A stretch of 26,052 bases of DNA from SLRI01 sp964576715 (lineage in GTDB: Bacteria; Pseudomonadota; Alphaproteobacteria; Geminicoccales; Geminicoccaceae). Below, piece by piece: positions 16,272 through 23,427 of the stretch. Every line of letters begins with the position of its first letter. Position 1 is the first letter of the stretch. A model generated the notes under the pieces. The model ran no database searches, was not told the DNA's origin, and saw only the letters and a list, made by a program, of their open reading frames with translations. The DNA is taken from contig CAZNWE010000058.1 of NCBI GenBank assembly GCA_964576715.1, forward strand, positions 1 through 26,052, in the 5' to 3' direction. The position numbers and the translations under genes were made by a program.

Positions 16272-16994
16272 CTACGTCTCGGGGCTCGGGCGCGTCAAGC
16301 CGCCTTCAGGCTTTGCGGCGGGCCCGAGCGGGCGCAGATAGCCCAGCACCACCTCGACCATATGCGCCCGCCGGCGGGCGAGAGCGGCCGGGGCCTCGAG
16401 GTCGCGGTCGAAGATGACCGAGAGGGTGTGGCGGTTGGAGAGGTGGAACCAGCCGAGCCCGGCGATGGTGATGTAGAGTTCGACCGGGTCGACCCCGGCG
16501 CGAAAGGTGCCGGCATGCTCGCCGCGCCTGAGGATGTCGCGGAGCATGTCGGCGAGCGGCGAGTGCAGCTCGCGGATGCGGGTCGAGCGCTTGATGTGGC
16601 GGGCCTGGTGCAGGTTCTCCGAGCCCAGGAGCGTCAGGAATTCCGGGTGCTCGATGAAGTGGTCCCAGGTGGTCTCGACCAGCCGGCGCATGGCGGCCTC
16701 GGGCGGCAGATGCTCGAGCTCCAGCGCCCGCTCGCGGGTGCGGATCGCGGCATAGGCGTGCTCGAGCACGGCGAGGAAGAGCGCGTCCTTGTCGCCGAAA
16801 TAGTGGTAGAGCATGCGCTTGTTGGCGCCCGCCCGGGCGGCGATGTCGGCGATCCTGGCACCGCCCAGCCCCTTGGTCGCGAACTCGTGGGTGGCAGCCT
16901 CCATGATACGCGCGCGCGTCCGCTCGGGATCGCGCTTCTGCGGCACCTTCGAACGCGTCGCGCTGAGGTCGTTCCGCTTGACAGCGATCGCCAT
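16272..16994 (-). CDS. TetR/AcrR-family transcriptional regulator
   Basis: A 240-residue repressor-type protein. A basic N-terminal extension (residues 1-25) precedes the DNA-binding domain TRARIMEAATHEFATKGLGG and the helix-turn-helix RIADIAARAGANKRMLYHYF (about 47-66). The remaining all-helical part is the ligand-binding and dimer domain, with WDHFIEHPEFLTLL typical of the RutR/YcdC-like subgroup. I chose ATG 16994 (GAGG 9 nt upstream) over an in-frame TTG at 17009. Operator B lies 16 nt upstream, which suggests autoregulation. It is the first gene of the leftward cluster and diverges from the binding-protein gene. The inducer is probably an imported compound or its catabolite. Confidence 0.92.
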   Translation of the reverse strand: MAIAVKRNDLSATRSKVPQKRDPERTRARIMEAATHEFATKGLGGARIADIAARAGANKRMLYHYFGDKDALFLAVLEHAYAAIRTRERALELEHLPPEAAMRRLVETTWDHFIEHPEFLTLLGSENLHQARHIKRSTRIRELHSPLADMLRDILRRGEHAGTFRAGVDPVELYITIAGLGWFHLSNRHTLSVIFDRDLEAPAALARRRAHMVEVVLGYLRPLGPAAKPEGGLTRPSPET

Positions 16995-17010
16995 CCACAG
17001 CACCCTCAAG

Positions 17011-17024
17011 TAATCATCCGGTTA
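17011..17024. promoter_or_regulatory. Palindromic operator B (candidate TetR site) between tetR and the binding-protein gene
   Basis: TAATC-ATCC-GGTTA, one base different from operator A. It lies 16 nt before the tetR start codon. On the plus strand it overlaps the candidate -10 TACAAT (17023-17028), so binding could silence both divergent genes. On the minus strand TTGACG at 17052-17047 is the candidate -35 for tetR. Confidence 0.7.
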
Positions 17025-17028
17025 CAAT
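17023..17028 (+). promoter_or_regulatory. Candidate -10 element for the binding-protein gene
   Basis: TACAAT matches the TATAAT consensus at 5 of 6 positions and overlaps the last bases of operator B. No good -35 hexamer is visible 16-18 nt upstream. It would give a leader of roughly 80 nt before the start codon at 17118. Confidence 0.38.
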
Positions 17029-17050
17029 TGACTGTCGGGCGACGGGCGTC

Positions 17051-17085
17051 AACCGGCAGCGTTGGCACCCGGTTCCGACAACCGG
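17051..17085. repeat. Three alternating AACCGG/CCGGTT half-sites in the binding-protein leader
   Basis: AACCGG at 17051-17056, CCGGTT at 17069-17074 and AACCGG at 17080-17085 alternate in orientation within 35 bp. The last two form a 6-5-6 inverted repeat able to make a hairpin 32 nt before the start codon. The hexamers resemble the halves of operators A-C. This could be an extra regulator site or a leader structure. Confidence 0.45.
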
Positions 17086-17117
17086 CCCAGGAGCGGCCGT
17101 AGCGCCAGGGGGCGACC

Positions 17118-18113
17118 ATGCGCCATTGCACCATTGCCGCGGCCGCGGTGACGGCACTCATCGCCGGCTCGGCCCACGCCGAGACACGGATCGACTTCGT
17201 CCTGAACTGGATCGCCGGTGGCGATCACGCACCCTACTACTATGCGGTGCAGGAGGGCTGGTACGCGGATGCCGGCCTCGATGTCAGGATCGAGCAGGGC
17301 AAGGGCTCGACCGCGGCGGTGCAGCGGACCGGCGTCGGGCAGACGCAGATCGGCCTCGCCGACATGGGCACGGCCCTCGTCGGCAAGGGCCAGGGTGCGG
17401 ATCTCAAGGCGATCATGAACGTCTACGCCAACTCGCCCTATGGCATGTACTGGCTGAAGTCGTCCGGCATCGAGGACATCCAGGACTTTCCCGGAAGGTC
17501 GATCGGCAACCCGCCGTCCGATGCCGCACGCGCCATGTGGCCGGCCTTGGCGAAGAGCGTCGGCATCGACCCCGATTCGGTAAAGTGGGTGAATGTCCAG
17601 CCCAACGCCAAGCTCGCGGGCGTGAAGGCGGGGTCGATCGACATCACGACGTCCTTCTACAACATCCACCACATCTTCGAGCGCGAACTCGGCGAGGACA
17701 TGGGCTACTTCGCCTGGAAGGAATACGGCATCAACCCCTACGGCAACTCGCTCTTCGTCCACGGGCCGTTCCTCGAGGAGAATCCCGAGGTGGTCGCCGC
17801 CTTCGCCGAGGTGACCCAGAAGGCCTTCGCGTTCTGCGTCGAGAACCCGGAGCCCTGCGTCGACGCCCTGGTCGCCGCCAATACCGGGCTGATGAAGGAG
17901 AACGAGCTCCAGAACTGGGCGCTCGTGGTCGAGCTGATGAGCGACGAGACCTCGACCACCCGCGGCCTCGGCTTCTTCGACGAGGCGCGGATGCAGGACG
18001 ACTACGCCCTGGTCGAGACCTATTTCGAGGTCACCGAGCCGTTCGACGTCACCGAGATCTACACCAACGAGTATCTCGACGAGAGCATCAAGATGCCCAA
18101 GGGCGAGATGTAG
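17118..18113 (+). CDS. NMT1/THI5-like ABC transporter substrate-binding protein, Sec-exported
   Basis: A 331-residue periplasmic binding protein. Residues 1-21 are a Sec signal peptide ending SAHA before ETRIDF. The start of the mature part, FVLNWIAGGDHAPYYYAVQEGWYADAGLDV, is the classic NMT1/THI5 opening in which an N-W pair and an aromatic cluster line the ligand site. It is followed by QIGLADMGTALVGKGQGADL and a P-Y-G-M-Y-W-L segment. The family binds pyrimidine precursors of thiamine, riboflavin, sulfonates and similar small compounds. ATG 17118 has AGGGG 6 nt upstream. The gene stands alone and rightward; its likely permease and ATPase lie at 20757 and 14666 in other transcription units. 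Its stop is 3 nt from the convergent acetyltransferase stop. Confidence 0.92.
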   Translation: MRHCTIAAAAVTALIAGSAHAETRIDFVLNWIAGGDHAPYYYAVQEGWYADAGLDVRIEQGKGSTAAVQRTGVGQTQIGLADMGTALVGKGQGADLKAIMNVYANSPYGMYWLKSSGIEDIQDFPGRSIGNPPSDAARAMWPALAKSVGIDPDSVKWVNVQPNAKLAGVKAGSIDITTSFYNIHHIFERELGEDMGYFAWKEYGINPYGNSLFVHGPFLEENPEVVAAFAEVTQKAFAFCVENPEPCVDALVAANTGLMKENELQNWALVVELMSDETSTTRGLGFFDEARMQDDYALVETYFEVTEPFDVTEIYTNEYLDESIKMPKGEM

Positions 18114-18116
18114 GGC

Positions 18117-18935
18117 TCAGCCGAGCTCCGGCCCGGCGATCGCGAAGAGAAGGGCGTCGTCCCCGCGTGGGGCGGCGCCCTTCGCCATTCGGGTGAAGGG
18201 CCGCTCGGGCGCGAAGCCGGCCTGTTGAAGTGCAGCCGTGAAGCCAGGGCGGCCATCGACGGCGTCGACCACGATCTCCGCGCCGCTGAGCCTGTCCAGC
18301 ATGGCGTCGAACAGACGCAGGGCCGCTGCCTCGTTGCTGGCGATGATCGGGCCGATCTGGGTGGCCTTGCGGCCCCGGCGCGAGAGGGCGATGCCGGCTT
18401 TCGTGATGCAGGCGGGGCCGCGTGCGAGCAGCGCCTCGATCAGCCAGGGGCGGGCGAAGCCGAGAGATCGCCGGTCCCATTCAACCGCCGCCGTTGCCTC
18501 AACCCGCTCTGCGACCCCGGCGCCAGTGCTCGACGCAGGGCGCCGCCAGCGGTGCAACCCAAGAAGTGAGCGAAAGCCCGCCGCCTTGTAGATCGGCCGG
18601 CCGAGCGGCGTCGCGTCGAGCTGGGGGGCGAGGCCCAGGGCCTCGGCTGCCGTGACTGATTCGGCGAACAATCTGGTGCCGTGGCCCTGGCCGCGGGCGT
18701 GGGGCAAGGTGAGGACCATGGAGATCCAGGCGGTGTCCGGCGGGTAGGGGAGAAGAGCGGCGCTCGCCACCGCCTGTCCGGCGGATTCGCGGATGCACCA
18801 GACGCGGCCGTGGTCGAGAAAGAGGCGCCAGTCGGCGGCTGTCTGGTTCCAGCCCGCCGCTATCACCAGGGCCTCGAGGTCGGCTAGATCGGCCTCGCCG
18901 GCAGGCTCGATCAGGGGCTCAGAACTTGCCGTCAC
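18117..18935 (-). CDS. GNAT N-acetyltransferase with YitH/HsdE-like C-terminal domain
   Basis: A 272-residue protein. The N-terminal half is a GNAT domain: AWISMVLTLPHARGQGHGTRL holds the acetyl-CoA-binding R-G-Q-G-H-G loop, and PIYKAAGF is the usual end of the fold. The C-terminal half (from about residue 150), with ACITKAGIALSRRGRKATQIGP, resembles the Acetyltransf_18 (YitH/HsdE) domain. The probable start is GTG 18935, inside the end of the epimerase-like gene (17-nt overlap); the ribosome site is weak (CAGG), so coupling is likely. It is the last gene of the permease-oxygenase-epimerase leftward set. It may acylate an amine or hydroxyl intermediate; the acceptor is unknown. Confidence 0.82.
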   Translation of the reverse strand: MTASSEPLIEPAGEADLADLEALVIAAGWNQTAADWRLFLDHGRVWCIRESAGQAVASAALLPYPPDTAWISMVLTLPHARGQGHGTRLFAESVTAAEALGLAPQLDATPLGRPIYKAAGFRSLLGLHRWRRPASSTGAGVAERVEATAAVEWDRRSLGFARPWLIEALLARGPACITKAGIALSRRGRKATQIGPIIASNEAAALRLFDAMLDRLSGAEIVVDAVDGRPGFTAALQQAGFAPERPFTRMAKGAAPRGDDALLFAIAGPELG

Positions 18936-19947
18936 GGACCTGAAAGCCCGTGGGTTTACCCAGGGACGGCATGTCGCGGAGGAGCCAGTCGGCCTGCCAG
19001 TCGATCAGCCGGCCGAGGGAAAGCCTTGGGTTGCCCATGCGGCCGAGCGCCAGACTGCCGTCGTTCAGCCAGCCGGCGGCGGCCTCGGTTCCGGCGATCT
19101 CGACCGTCTTGCCGAAGCGCCGGGCGAAGGCCTTGGCGAGTGCCCGGATCGAGACGGTCTCGGGGCCGGTGACGTTCAAGGGCGAGACGGGGGCGGTGGC
19201 GTGGGCCAGGGCCATCAGGATCATGGCGTTGGCGTCGCCCTGCCAGATGACGTTGACGTGGCCCATGGTGACGTCGACGGGCTGGCCTTCCAGCACCAGG
19301 CGGCCGACGTCGTGCAGCACGCCGTAGCGCATGTCGATGGCGTAGTTCAGGCGGATCAGCCGGCCCCTGGTGCCGTGCAGGTGGGAGAAGTGCTCGAACA
19401 CCCGCTCGCGGGCGACGCAGGACCAGGCGTACTCGCCAGGCGGCGGGTTGGGGGCGACGCTCTCGTCCGGGCCGCCTTGCGACGTCGGCCAGAACGGGTA
19501 GACGCAGCCGGTGGAGAGTGCAACGATTCGGGACGTGCGGTAGCGCTCGGCGACGATGGCGGGGGCCAGCGCGTTCATCGCCCAGGTTAGGTGTTCGGCG
19601 CCGACGGAGCCGAACTTGCGGCCGGCCATGTAGACGATGTTGGCGGCATTGGGCAGGGCCGCCACGGCTTCCCGGTCGAGGAGGTCACAAGGTACGGTCT
19701 CGACGCCGTGCGCGTTCAGCCGCTCCGGCAGGGCCTGGTCGCTGAAGCGGGCGACGGCGATGACGCGCTTGTCCGGTGCGGCGCGCTTGGCGAGGCGACA
19801 AAGCGTCGGGCCCATCTTGCCGCCCGCACCCAGCACCATGATGTCGCCGTCGAGGCTGGCGAGCGCGGCTTCGAGCGCCGGCGTCGGGCGGGTCATCACC
19901 TCCTCGAGGGTGTCGATATCGGCGAGGGTCGCCGGGAGCTCGGTCAT
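18919..19947 (-). CDS. NAD-dependent epimerase/dehydratase-like protein (extended SDR, Lys replaced)
   Basis: A 342-residue extended short-chain dehydrogenase. IMVLGAGGKMGPTL (37-49) is the Rossmann loop. VALSTGCVYPF gives the usual Ser/Thr at 145-146. The catalytic Y-x-x-x-K reads Y173-A-W-S-C177, so Cys replaces Lys. This may mark a divergent subfamily with altered chemistry or a non-redox role. HVNVIWQGDANAMIL and LNVTGPETVSIRALA are as in UDP-sugar-type epimerases. ATG 19947 lies 10 nt after the oxygenase stop, with a weak purine-rich site. Neighbours suggest a sugar- or polyol-like substrate; none can be named. Confidence 0.85.
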   Translation of the reverse strand: MTELPATLADIDTLEEVMTRPTPALEAALASLDGDIMVLGAGGKMGPTLCRLAKRAAPDKRVIAVARFSDQALPERLNAHGVETVPCDLLDREAVAALPNAANIVYMAGRKFGSVGAEHLTWAMNALAPAIVAERYRTSRIVALSTGCVYPFWPTSQGGPDESVAPNPPPGEYAWSCVARERVFEHFSHLHGTRGRLIRLNYAIDMRYGVLHDVGRLVLEGQPVDVTMGHVNVIWQGDANAMILMALAHATAPVSPLNVTGPETVSIRALAKAFARRFGKTVEIAGTEAAAGWLNDGSLALGRMGNPRLSLGRLIDWQADWLLRDMPSLGKPTGFQVRDGKF

Positions 19948-19957
19948 CTCGTCTCTT

Positions 19958-20698
19958 TCAGCTCACCCGGAGCACGATGGAATGGTCGAAGGGCAGGGCC
20001 GGGTTGGCGAAGGTCACGTCGTTTCGGACATAGTGAAAGGCGCAGGCGCGGCGCCGGCGGTCGGACTGGTTGTCGGCCGACCGGTGGACCGTGCCGCCGT
20101 GGTGGAAGGCGACGCCGCCCTTGGGCACCGGGGCCGGGCGCATGTCGAGTCTCGCCAGATCGGCTTCGGCGAGCTGCAGGTCGAAGGGGCGATCGGGCGG
20201 GGCGGTGTGCGGCAGGATGGGGCCCTTGTGGGTGCCGATGCCGTAGCGGAGGCAGCCGTTCGCCTCGTCGGCGTCGTCCAGTGCGACCCAGGCGGTGACC
20301 ACGCCGTCGTGGTCGGACGGGCCGAAGTAGAAATTGTCCTGGTGCGCCGGCTTGGGCCCGCCGCCCTTCGGTGGCTTGAAGAAGATCTGGCTGAAATAGA
20401 CACTCACGCCGGGCCCGCCGGCGAGCGTCTGCACCAGGGAAACCAGCGCCGGGTCGCTCGCCAGCTCGCGGAAACAGGGCCGCATGTGATGCGGGTTGTC
20501 GAGCTTCCGCAGCGCATTCGCCTCGGCGGCACCCGCATCGACGTACCAGCCCCGCTTCTCGGCCGGCAGGTCGGCGAGGAAGTCCCTGGCCCAGGCCTCG
20601 GCATCGGCGATGGCGGCCGCCATGCGCTCGGCTGCGAAGACGCCGGGGATCACGACATAGCCGTCCCGCGCATAGGCGGACGCCACGCCCGAAACCAT
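19958..20698 (-). CDS. Phytanoyl-CoA dioxygenase (PhyH) family Fe(II)/2-oxoglutarate oxygenase
   Basis: A 246-residue cytosolic oxygenase of the double-stranded beta-helix fold. The iron-binding triad is clear: H119-x-D121 in PAHQDNFYF and H205 in GGTVHRSADN. R214-R217 after it are candidates for holding the 2-oxoglutarate carboxylate. The family hydroxylates or halogenates varied substrates, and many members act on small secondary metabolites rather than phytanoyl-CoA. I prefer ATG 20698 because GGAGG stands 7 nt upstream; a GTG directly before it is possible. Operator C lies 26 nt upstream, in the 58-bp gap after the permease gene, so the gene has its own predicted TetR-controlled promoter. 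It probably hydroxylates an imported compound. Confidence 0.9.
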   Translation of the reverse strand: MVSGVASAYARDGYVVIPGVFAAERMAAAIADAEAWARDFLADLPAEKRGWYVDAGAAEANALRKLDNPHHMRPCFRELASDPALVSLVQTLAGGPGVSVYFSQIFFKPPKGGGPKPAHQDNFYFGPSDHDGVVTAWVALDDADEANGCLRYGIGTHKGPILPHTAPPDRPFDLQLAEADLARLDMRPAPVPKGGVAFHHGGTVHRSADNQSDRRRRACAFHYVRNDVTFANPALPFDHSIVLRVS

Positions 20699-20724
20699 CA
20701 CCGCACCTCCCCTTCGCGCGCAAC

Positions 20725-20738
20725 TAACCGGATGGTTA
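20725..20738. promoter_or_regulatory. Palindromic operator C (candidate TetR site) before the PhyH-type gene
   Basis: TAACC-GGAT-GGTTA, the exact reverse complement of operator A, 26 nt before the oxygenase start. TTGACG at 20760-20755 (minus strand, overlapping the permease stop) is the candidate -35; a 17-nt spacer would put the -10 within the palindrome. Confidence 0.72.
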
Positions 20739-20756
20739 CATTCGATGCCTGTGCCG

Positions 20757-21563
20757 TCAAGCCGCCTGGAGCCGGGTGTCGGGCGGGATGGTCAGCCATT
20801 CGAGCAGCATGACGAGGCCGTAGAGGACGACGCCGATCATCGTGATCATGAGCACGGCCATGAACATCGCGGCGGTATCCAGCGTCACCTGGACCTGCAG
20901 CATGAGGTAGCCGAGACCGGCCTCGGACGCGATGAACTCGCCGACGACGGCCCCGGCCACGGCGAGCACCACGGCGACCTTCATGCCGGAGAAGACGTAG
21001 GGCAGGGCGCTCGGCAGCTGGATCTTGGTGAAGATCTGCCAGCGCGAGGCCTTCAAGGAACGGGCGAGCTCGAGCAGTTCGGGCTCCACCTCGTTCAGGC
21101 CCCTGGCCGTCGTCAGCAGGATCGGCAGGACGCAGATCGAGAAGACGATGAGCACGTTGGGGGTGAAGCCGTAGGAGAACCAGACGATGAAGAGCGGCCC
21201 GAGCGCCACTTTCGGGATCATGTTGAGGCTGACCATCAGCGGCATCACCGCCTGATCGACGATCCTCGACCAGGAGGAGAGTAGCGCCACGCCGACGCCG
21301 AAGACGGTGGCGATGGCGTAGCCGACGAAGATCTGGGACGCGGTGATGAAGGTGTTGTGCCACCAGTCGTAGCCGGCCCAGAGCGAGCCGAAGGTGGCGG
21401 CCGGCGAGGGCATGATGTAGCGCGGCACCTCGCCGAGCGTGACCCACAATTGCCAGGCGAGCAGCAGCCCCAGATGCGCCGCGATGGCGATCCAGTGGTC
21501 GAGGACGAGGCGCAGGGCGCGATGCCTCCGGCCGGGTGGCGGTGCTGCCGGATCGCTGGACAT
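20757..21563 (-). CDS. ABC transporter inner-membrane permease (NitT/TauT type), orphan
   Basis: A 268-residue permease with about six membrane helices. After the first helix, VPRYIMPSPAATFGSLWAG is typical for SsuC/TauC/ThiX-like permeases. The EAA coupling loop reads ELARSLKASRWQIFTKIQLP, followed by SALPYVFSGMKVAVVLAVAGAVVGE. No ATPase or binding protein is adjacent. The likely partners are the binding protein at 17118 and the ATPase at 14666, which carry the same operator in front of their transcription units. ATG 21563 lies 16 nt from the degenerate operator D. It diverges from the MetE-like gene across 82 bp. Confidence 0.9.
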   Translation of the reverse strand: MSSDPAAPPPGRRHRALRLVLDHWIAIAAHLGLLLAWQLWVTLGEVPRYIMPSPAATFGSLWAGYDWWHNTFITASQIFVGYAIATVFGVGVALLSSWSRIVDQAVMPLMVSLNMIPKVALGPLFIVWFSYGFTPNVLIVFSICVLPILLTTARGLNEVEPELLELARSLKASRWQIFTKIQLPSALPYVFSGMKVAVVLAVAGAVVGEFIASEAGLGYLMLQVQVTLDTAAMFMAVLMITMIGVVLYGLVMLLEWLTIPPDTRLQAA

Positions 21564-21579
21564 CGATGGCTCCCTTAAG

Positions 21580-21593
21580 TAACCGTTCAGATA
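21580..21593. promoter_or_regulatory. Degenerate operator D (weak candidate TetR site) before the permease gene
   Basis: TAACC-GTTC-AGATA matches the operator A sequence at 10 of 14 positions, with a perfect left half. The flanking AAG is also shared with operators A and B. It lies 16 nt before the permease start codon, the same distance as operator B from tetR. TTGACC at 21619-21614 (minus strand) is the candidate -35, with GAGTAT after a 17-nt spacer. It may also influence the divergent MetE-like gene. Confidence 0.45.
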
Positions 21594-21645
21594 CTCCGGT
21601 GTCGGCGCACCGGGGTCAAGACCACAAGCCCGGGGAGCTCATGCC

Positions 21646-22668
21646 ATGTCGGCCGCGCGCATCAGGACCACCGTCGTCGGCTCCTACCCGATCCCCGACT
21701 GGCTCGCGGTCCTGCCGACCGAGCAGGCGGTGATCGATGCGACCCGGGTGGTGCTGCACACGCAAGAAGCGGCCGGGATCGACCTCGTCTGCGACGGCGA
21801 ACTCTACCGCTTCGACGTCAATCATCCCGAGACCAACGGGATGATCGAGTATTTCGTCCGGCCCTTGGACGGGGTCCGCGCCGACCTCACCTTCCGCGAG
21901 ATCCAGGCCTTCCGCGAACAGCCCGGCATGCGCTTTCGTACGCGCCCGGCCGGCATCGTCGAGGGGCCGATCGGCCCCGGCACGCTCGACCTGCCGGCGG
22001 CCTGTGCGCGGGCCAAGGGGCTGGCGCAACGGCCGCTCAAGTTCACGGCTACCGGGCCGCACATGCTGGCCAAGACGCTGATGGACCGGCATTACGGCAA
22101 GCAGCCCGACCTCGCCATGGCGATCGCGGACGCGCTGGCCGAGCAGGTAGCACTCTGCGAGGCCGAGGTGATCCAGCTCGACGAGGCCAACCTGCCGGGC
22201 CACCCGGAGGAATGGGAATGGGCAGCGGCCGCCGTCAACCGGGTGCTGGGCGCGGTCAAGACCACCCCCGCCATCCACCTCTGCTTCGGCAATTACGGCG
22301 GGCAGAGCGTGCAGCAGGGCAGCTGGGATCAGCTGATGAAGTTCCTGAATGCGCTGAACGTCGACCACATCGTCATGGAGACGGCGCACCGGCCGGCAGA
22401 CGAGCTCGCCGCCTTCAAGGCGCTCCGCCCGGAGATCGGGCTCGGGCTCGGCGTCGTCGACATCAAGCGCACCGAGGTCGAGACGGCGGATCAGATCGCC
22501 CGGTCGATCGAGCGGGCCGAAAGCCTGCTGGGTGCCGGCCGCGTCCGCTACATCCACCCGGATTGCGGCTTCTGGATGCTGAAGCGGCCGATCGCCGATG
22601 CGAAGATCCGGGCGCTGGTCGATGGCCGCGACCTGTTCGAGGGGCGGACGAGGTCCGCAGCCGCCTGA
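21646..22668 (+). CDS. Stand-alone MetE C-terminal-like zinc methyltransferase
   Basis: A 340-residue protein equal to the catalytic half of cobalamin-independent methionine synthase, without the N-terminal folate-recruiting half of full MetE (about 750 residues). The zinc ligands are all present: H211-x-C213 in IHLCFGNYG, E245 in IVMETAH and C307 in HPDCGFWML. TTVVGSYPIPDW opens the barrel and QLDEANL (Asp179-Glu180) replaces the usual QIDEPAL. Similar short proteins include core methionine synthases and thiol-alkylating enzymes such as coenzyme M transferases; the methyl donor here is unknown. ATG 21646 has GGGGAG 8 nt upstream; an ATG 5 nt earlier is out of frame. It shares its promoter region with the operator-bearing permease gene. 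Confidence 0.87.
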   Translation: MSAARIRTTVVGSYPIPDWLAVLPTEQAVIDATRVVLHTQEAAGIDLVCDGELYRFDVNHPETNGMIEYFVRPLDGVRADLTFREIQAFREQPGMRFRTRPAGIVEGPIGPGTLDLPAACARAKGLAQRPLKFTATGPHMLAKTLMDRHYGKQPDLAMAIADALAEQVALCEAEVIQLDEANLPGHPEEWEWAAAAVNRVLGAVKTTPAIHLCFGNYGGQSVQQGSWDQLMKFLNALNVDHIVMETAHRPADELAAFKALRPEIGLGLGVVDIKRTEVETADQIARSIERAESLLGAGRVRYIHPDCGFWMLKRPIADAKIRALVDGRDLFEGRTRSAAA

Positions 22669-22752
22669 ACCGGCATCGGCTCGCCGCCCTGCGTGTTGCT
22701 CCTGGCCCGAGCCGGCGGGGCTTGCTAGGCTGATCGCCGCGGGAGGATCGGC

Positions 22753-23427
22753 ATGAGCCAGGACCATCTCCACCACGACGGGTACGACCACGACGGGCAC
22801 GACCATGGCCAGGACGGCTCGACGCTGTCGCCGATGGCGCTCAGGGTCAAGGCGCTGGAGTCGCTGCTGGTCGAGAAGGGCTATGTCGACCCGGCTGCGC
22901 TCGATGCGCTGATCGAGACCTACGAGCACCAGATCGGGCCGCGGAACGGGGCGCTGGTGGTGGCCAGGGCCTGGGTCGACCCGGCCTTTCGCCGCTGGCT
23001 ACTCGAGGATGCCACGGCGGCCATTGCGTCCTTGGGCTTCACCGGGCGGCAGGGCGAGCACTTGGTGGTGGTCGAGAACACCGCCACCTGCCACAACATG
23101 GTCGTCTGCACGCTTTGCTCCTGCTACCCCTGGCCCGTCTTGGGCGTGCCGCCGGTCTGGTACAAGTCGCCGGCCTACCGGTCGCGCGCCGTCATCGACC
23201 CGCGCGGTGTGCTGGCCGAGTTCGGCCTTGCGCTGCCGGACGAGGTGGCGATCCGGGTCTGGGATTCGACCGCCGAGATCCGCTACCTCGTCCTGCCGAT
23301 GCGTCCGGCGGGCAGCGAGGGCCTGGACGAGGCGATCTTGGCGGCGCTGGTCACTCGCGATTCGATGATCGGCACGGGCCTGCCGCTCGCACCGGCGGCG
23401 GCGCGGGCGAAGGGGCTCGTGCCGTGA
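22753..23427 (+). CDS. nthA: Nitrile hydratase alpha subunit, cobalt type
   Basis: A 224-residue subunit of nitrile hydratase, which hydrates nitriles to amides in the cytoplasm. The metal-binding claw VCTLCSC is at 118-124: C119, C122, S123 and C124 hold the metal, and Thr at 120 rather than Ser indicates cobalt rather than iron. YPWPVLGVPPVWYKSPAYRSR follows as in the family. The first 21 residues hold six His and six Asp, a possible metal-gathering tail. ATG 22753 has GGGAGG 6 nt upstream. A possible extended -10, TGC-TAGGCT, lies at 22723-22731, but no -35 is evident. Related thiocyanate hydrolase gamma subunits share the claw; the YPWP version and the fused-type partner favour nitrile hydratase. 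The stop overlaps the beta start as GTGA. Confidence 0.95.
   Translation: MSQDHLHHDGYDHDGHDHGQDGSTLSPMALRVKALESLLVEKGYVDPAALDALIETYEHQIGPRNGALVVARAWVDPAFRRWLLEDATAAIASLGFTGRQGEHLVVVENTATCHNMVVCTLCSCYPWPVLGVPPVWYKSPAYRSRAVIDPRGVLAEFGLALPDEVAIRVWDSTAEIRYLVLPMRPAGSEGLDEAILAALVTRDSMIGTGLPLAPAAARAKGLVP

Noticed and set aside
16995..17009. Longer TetR start at TTG 17009
   Set aside because: It would run almost into operator B; ATG 16994 has GAGG at a suitable distance.
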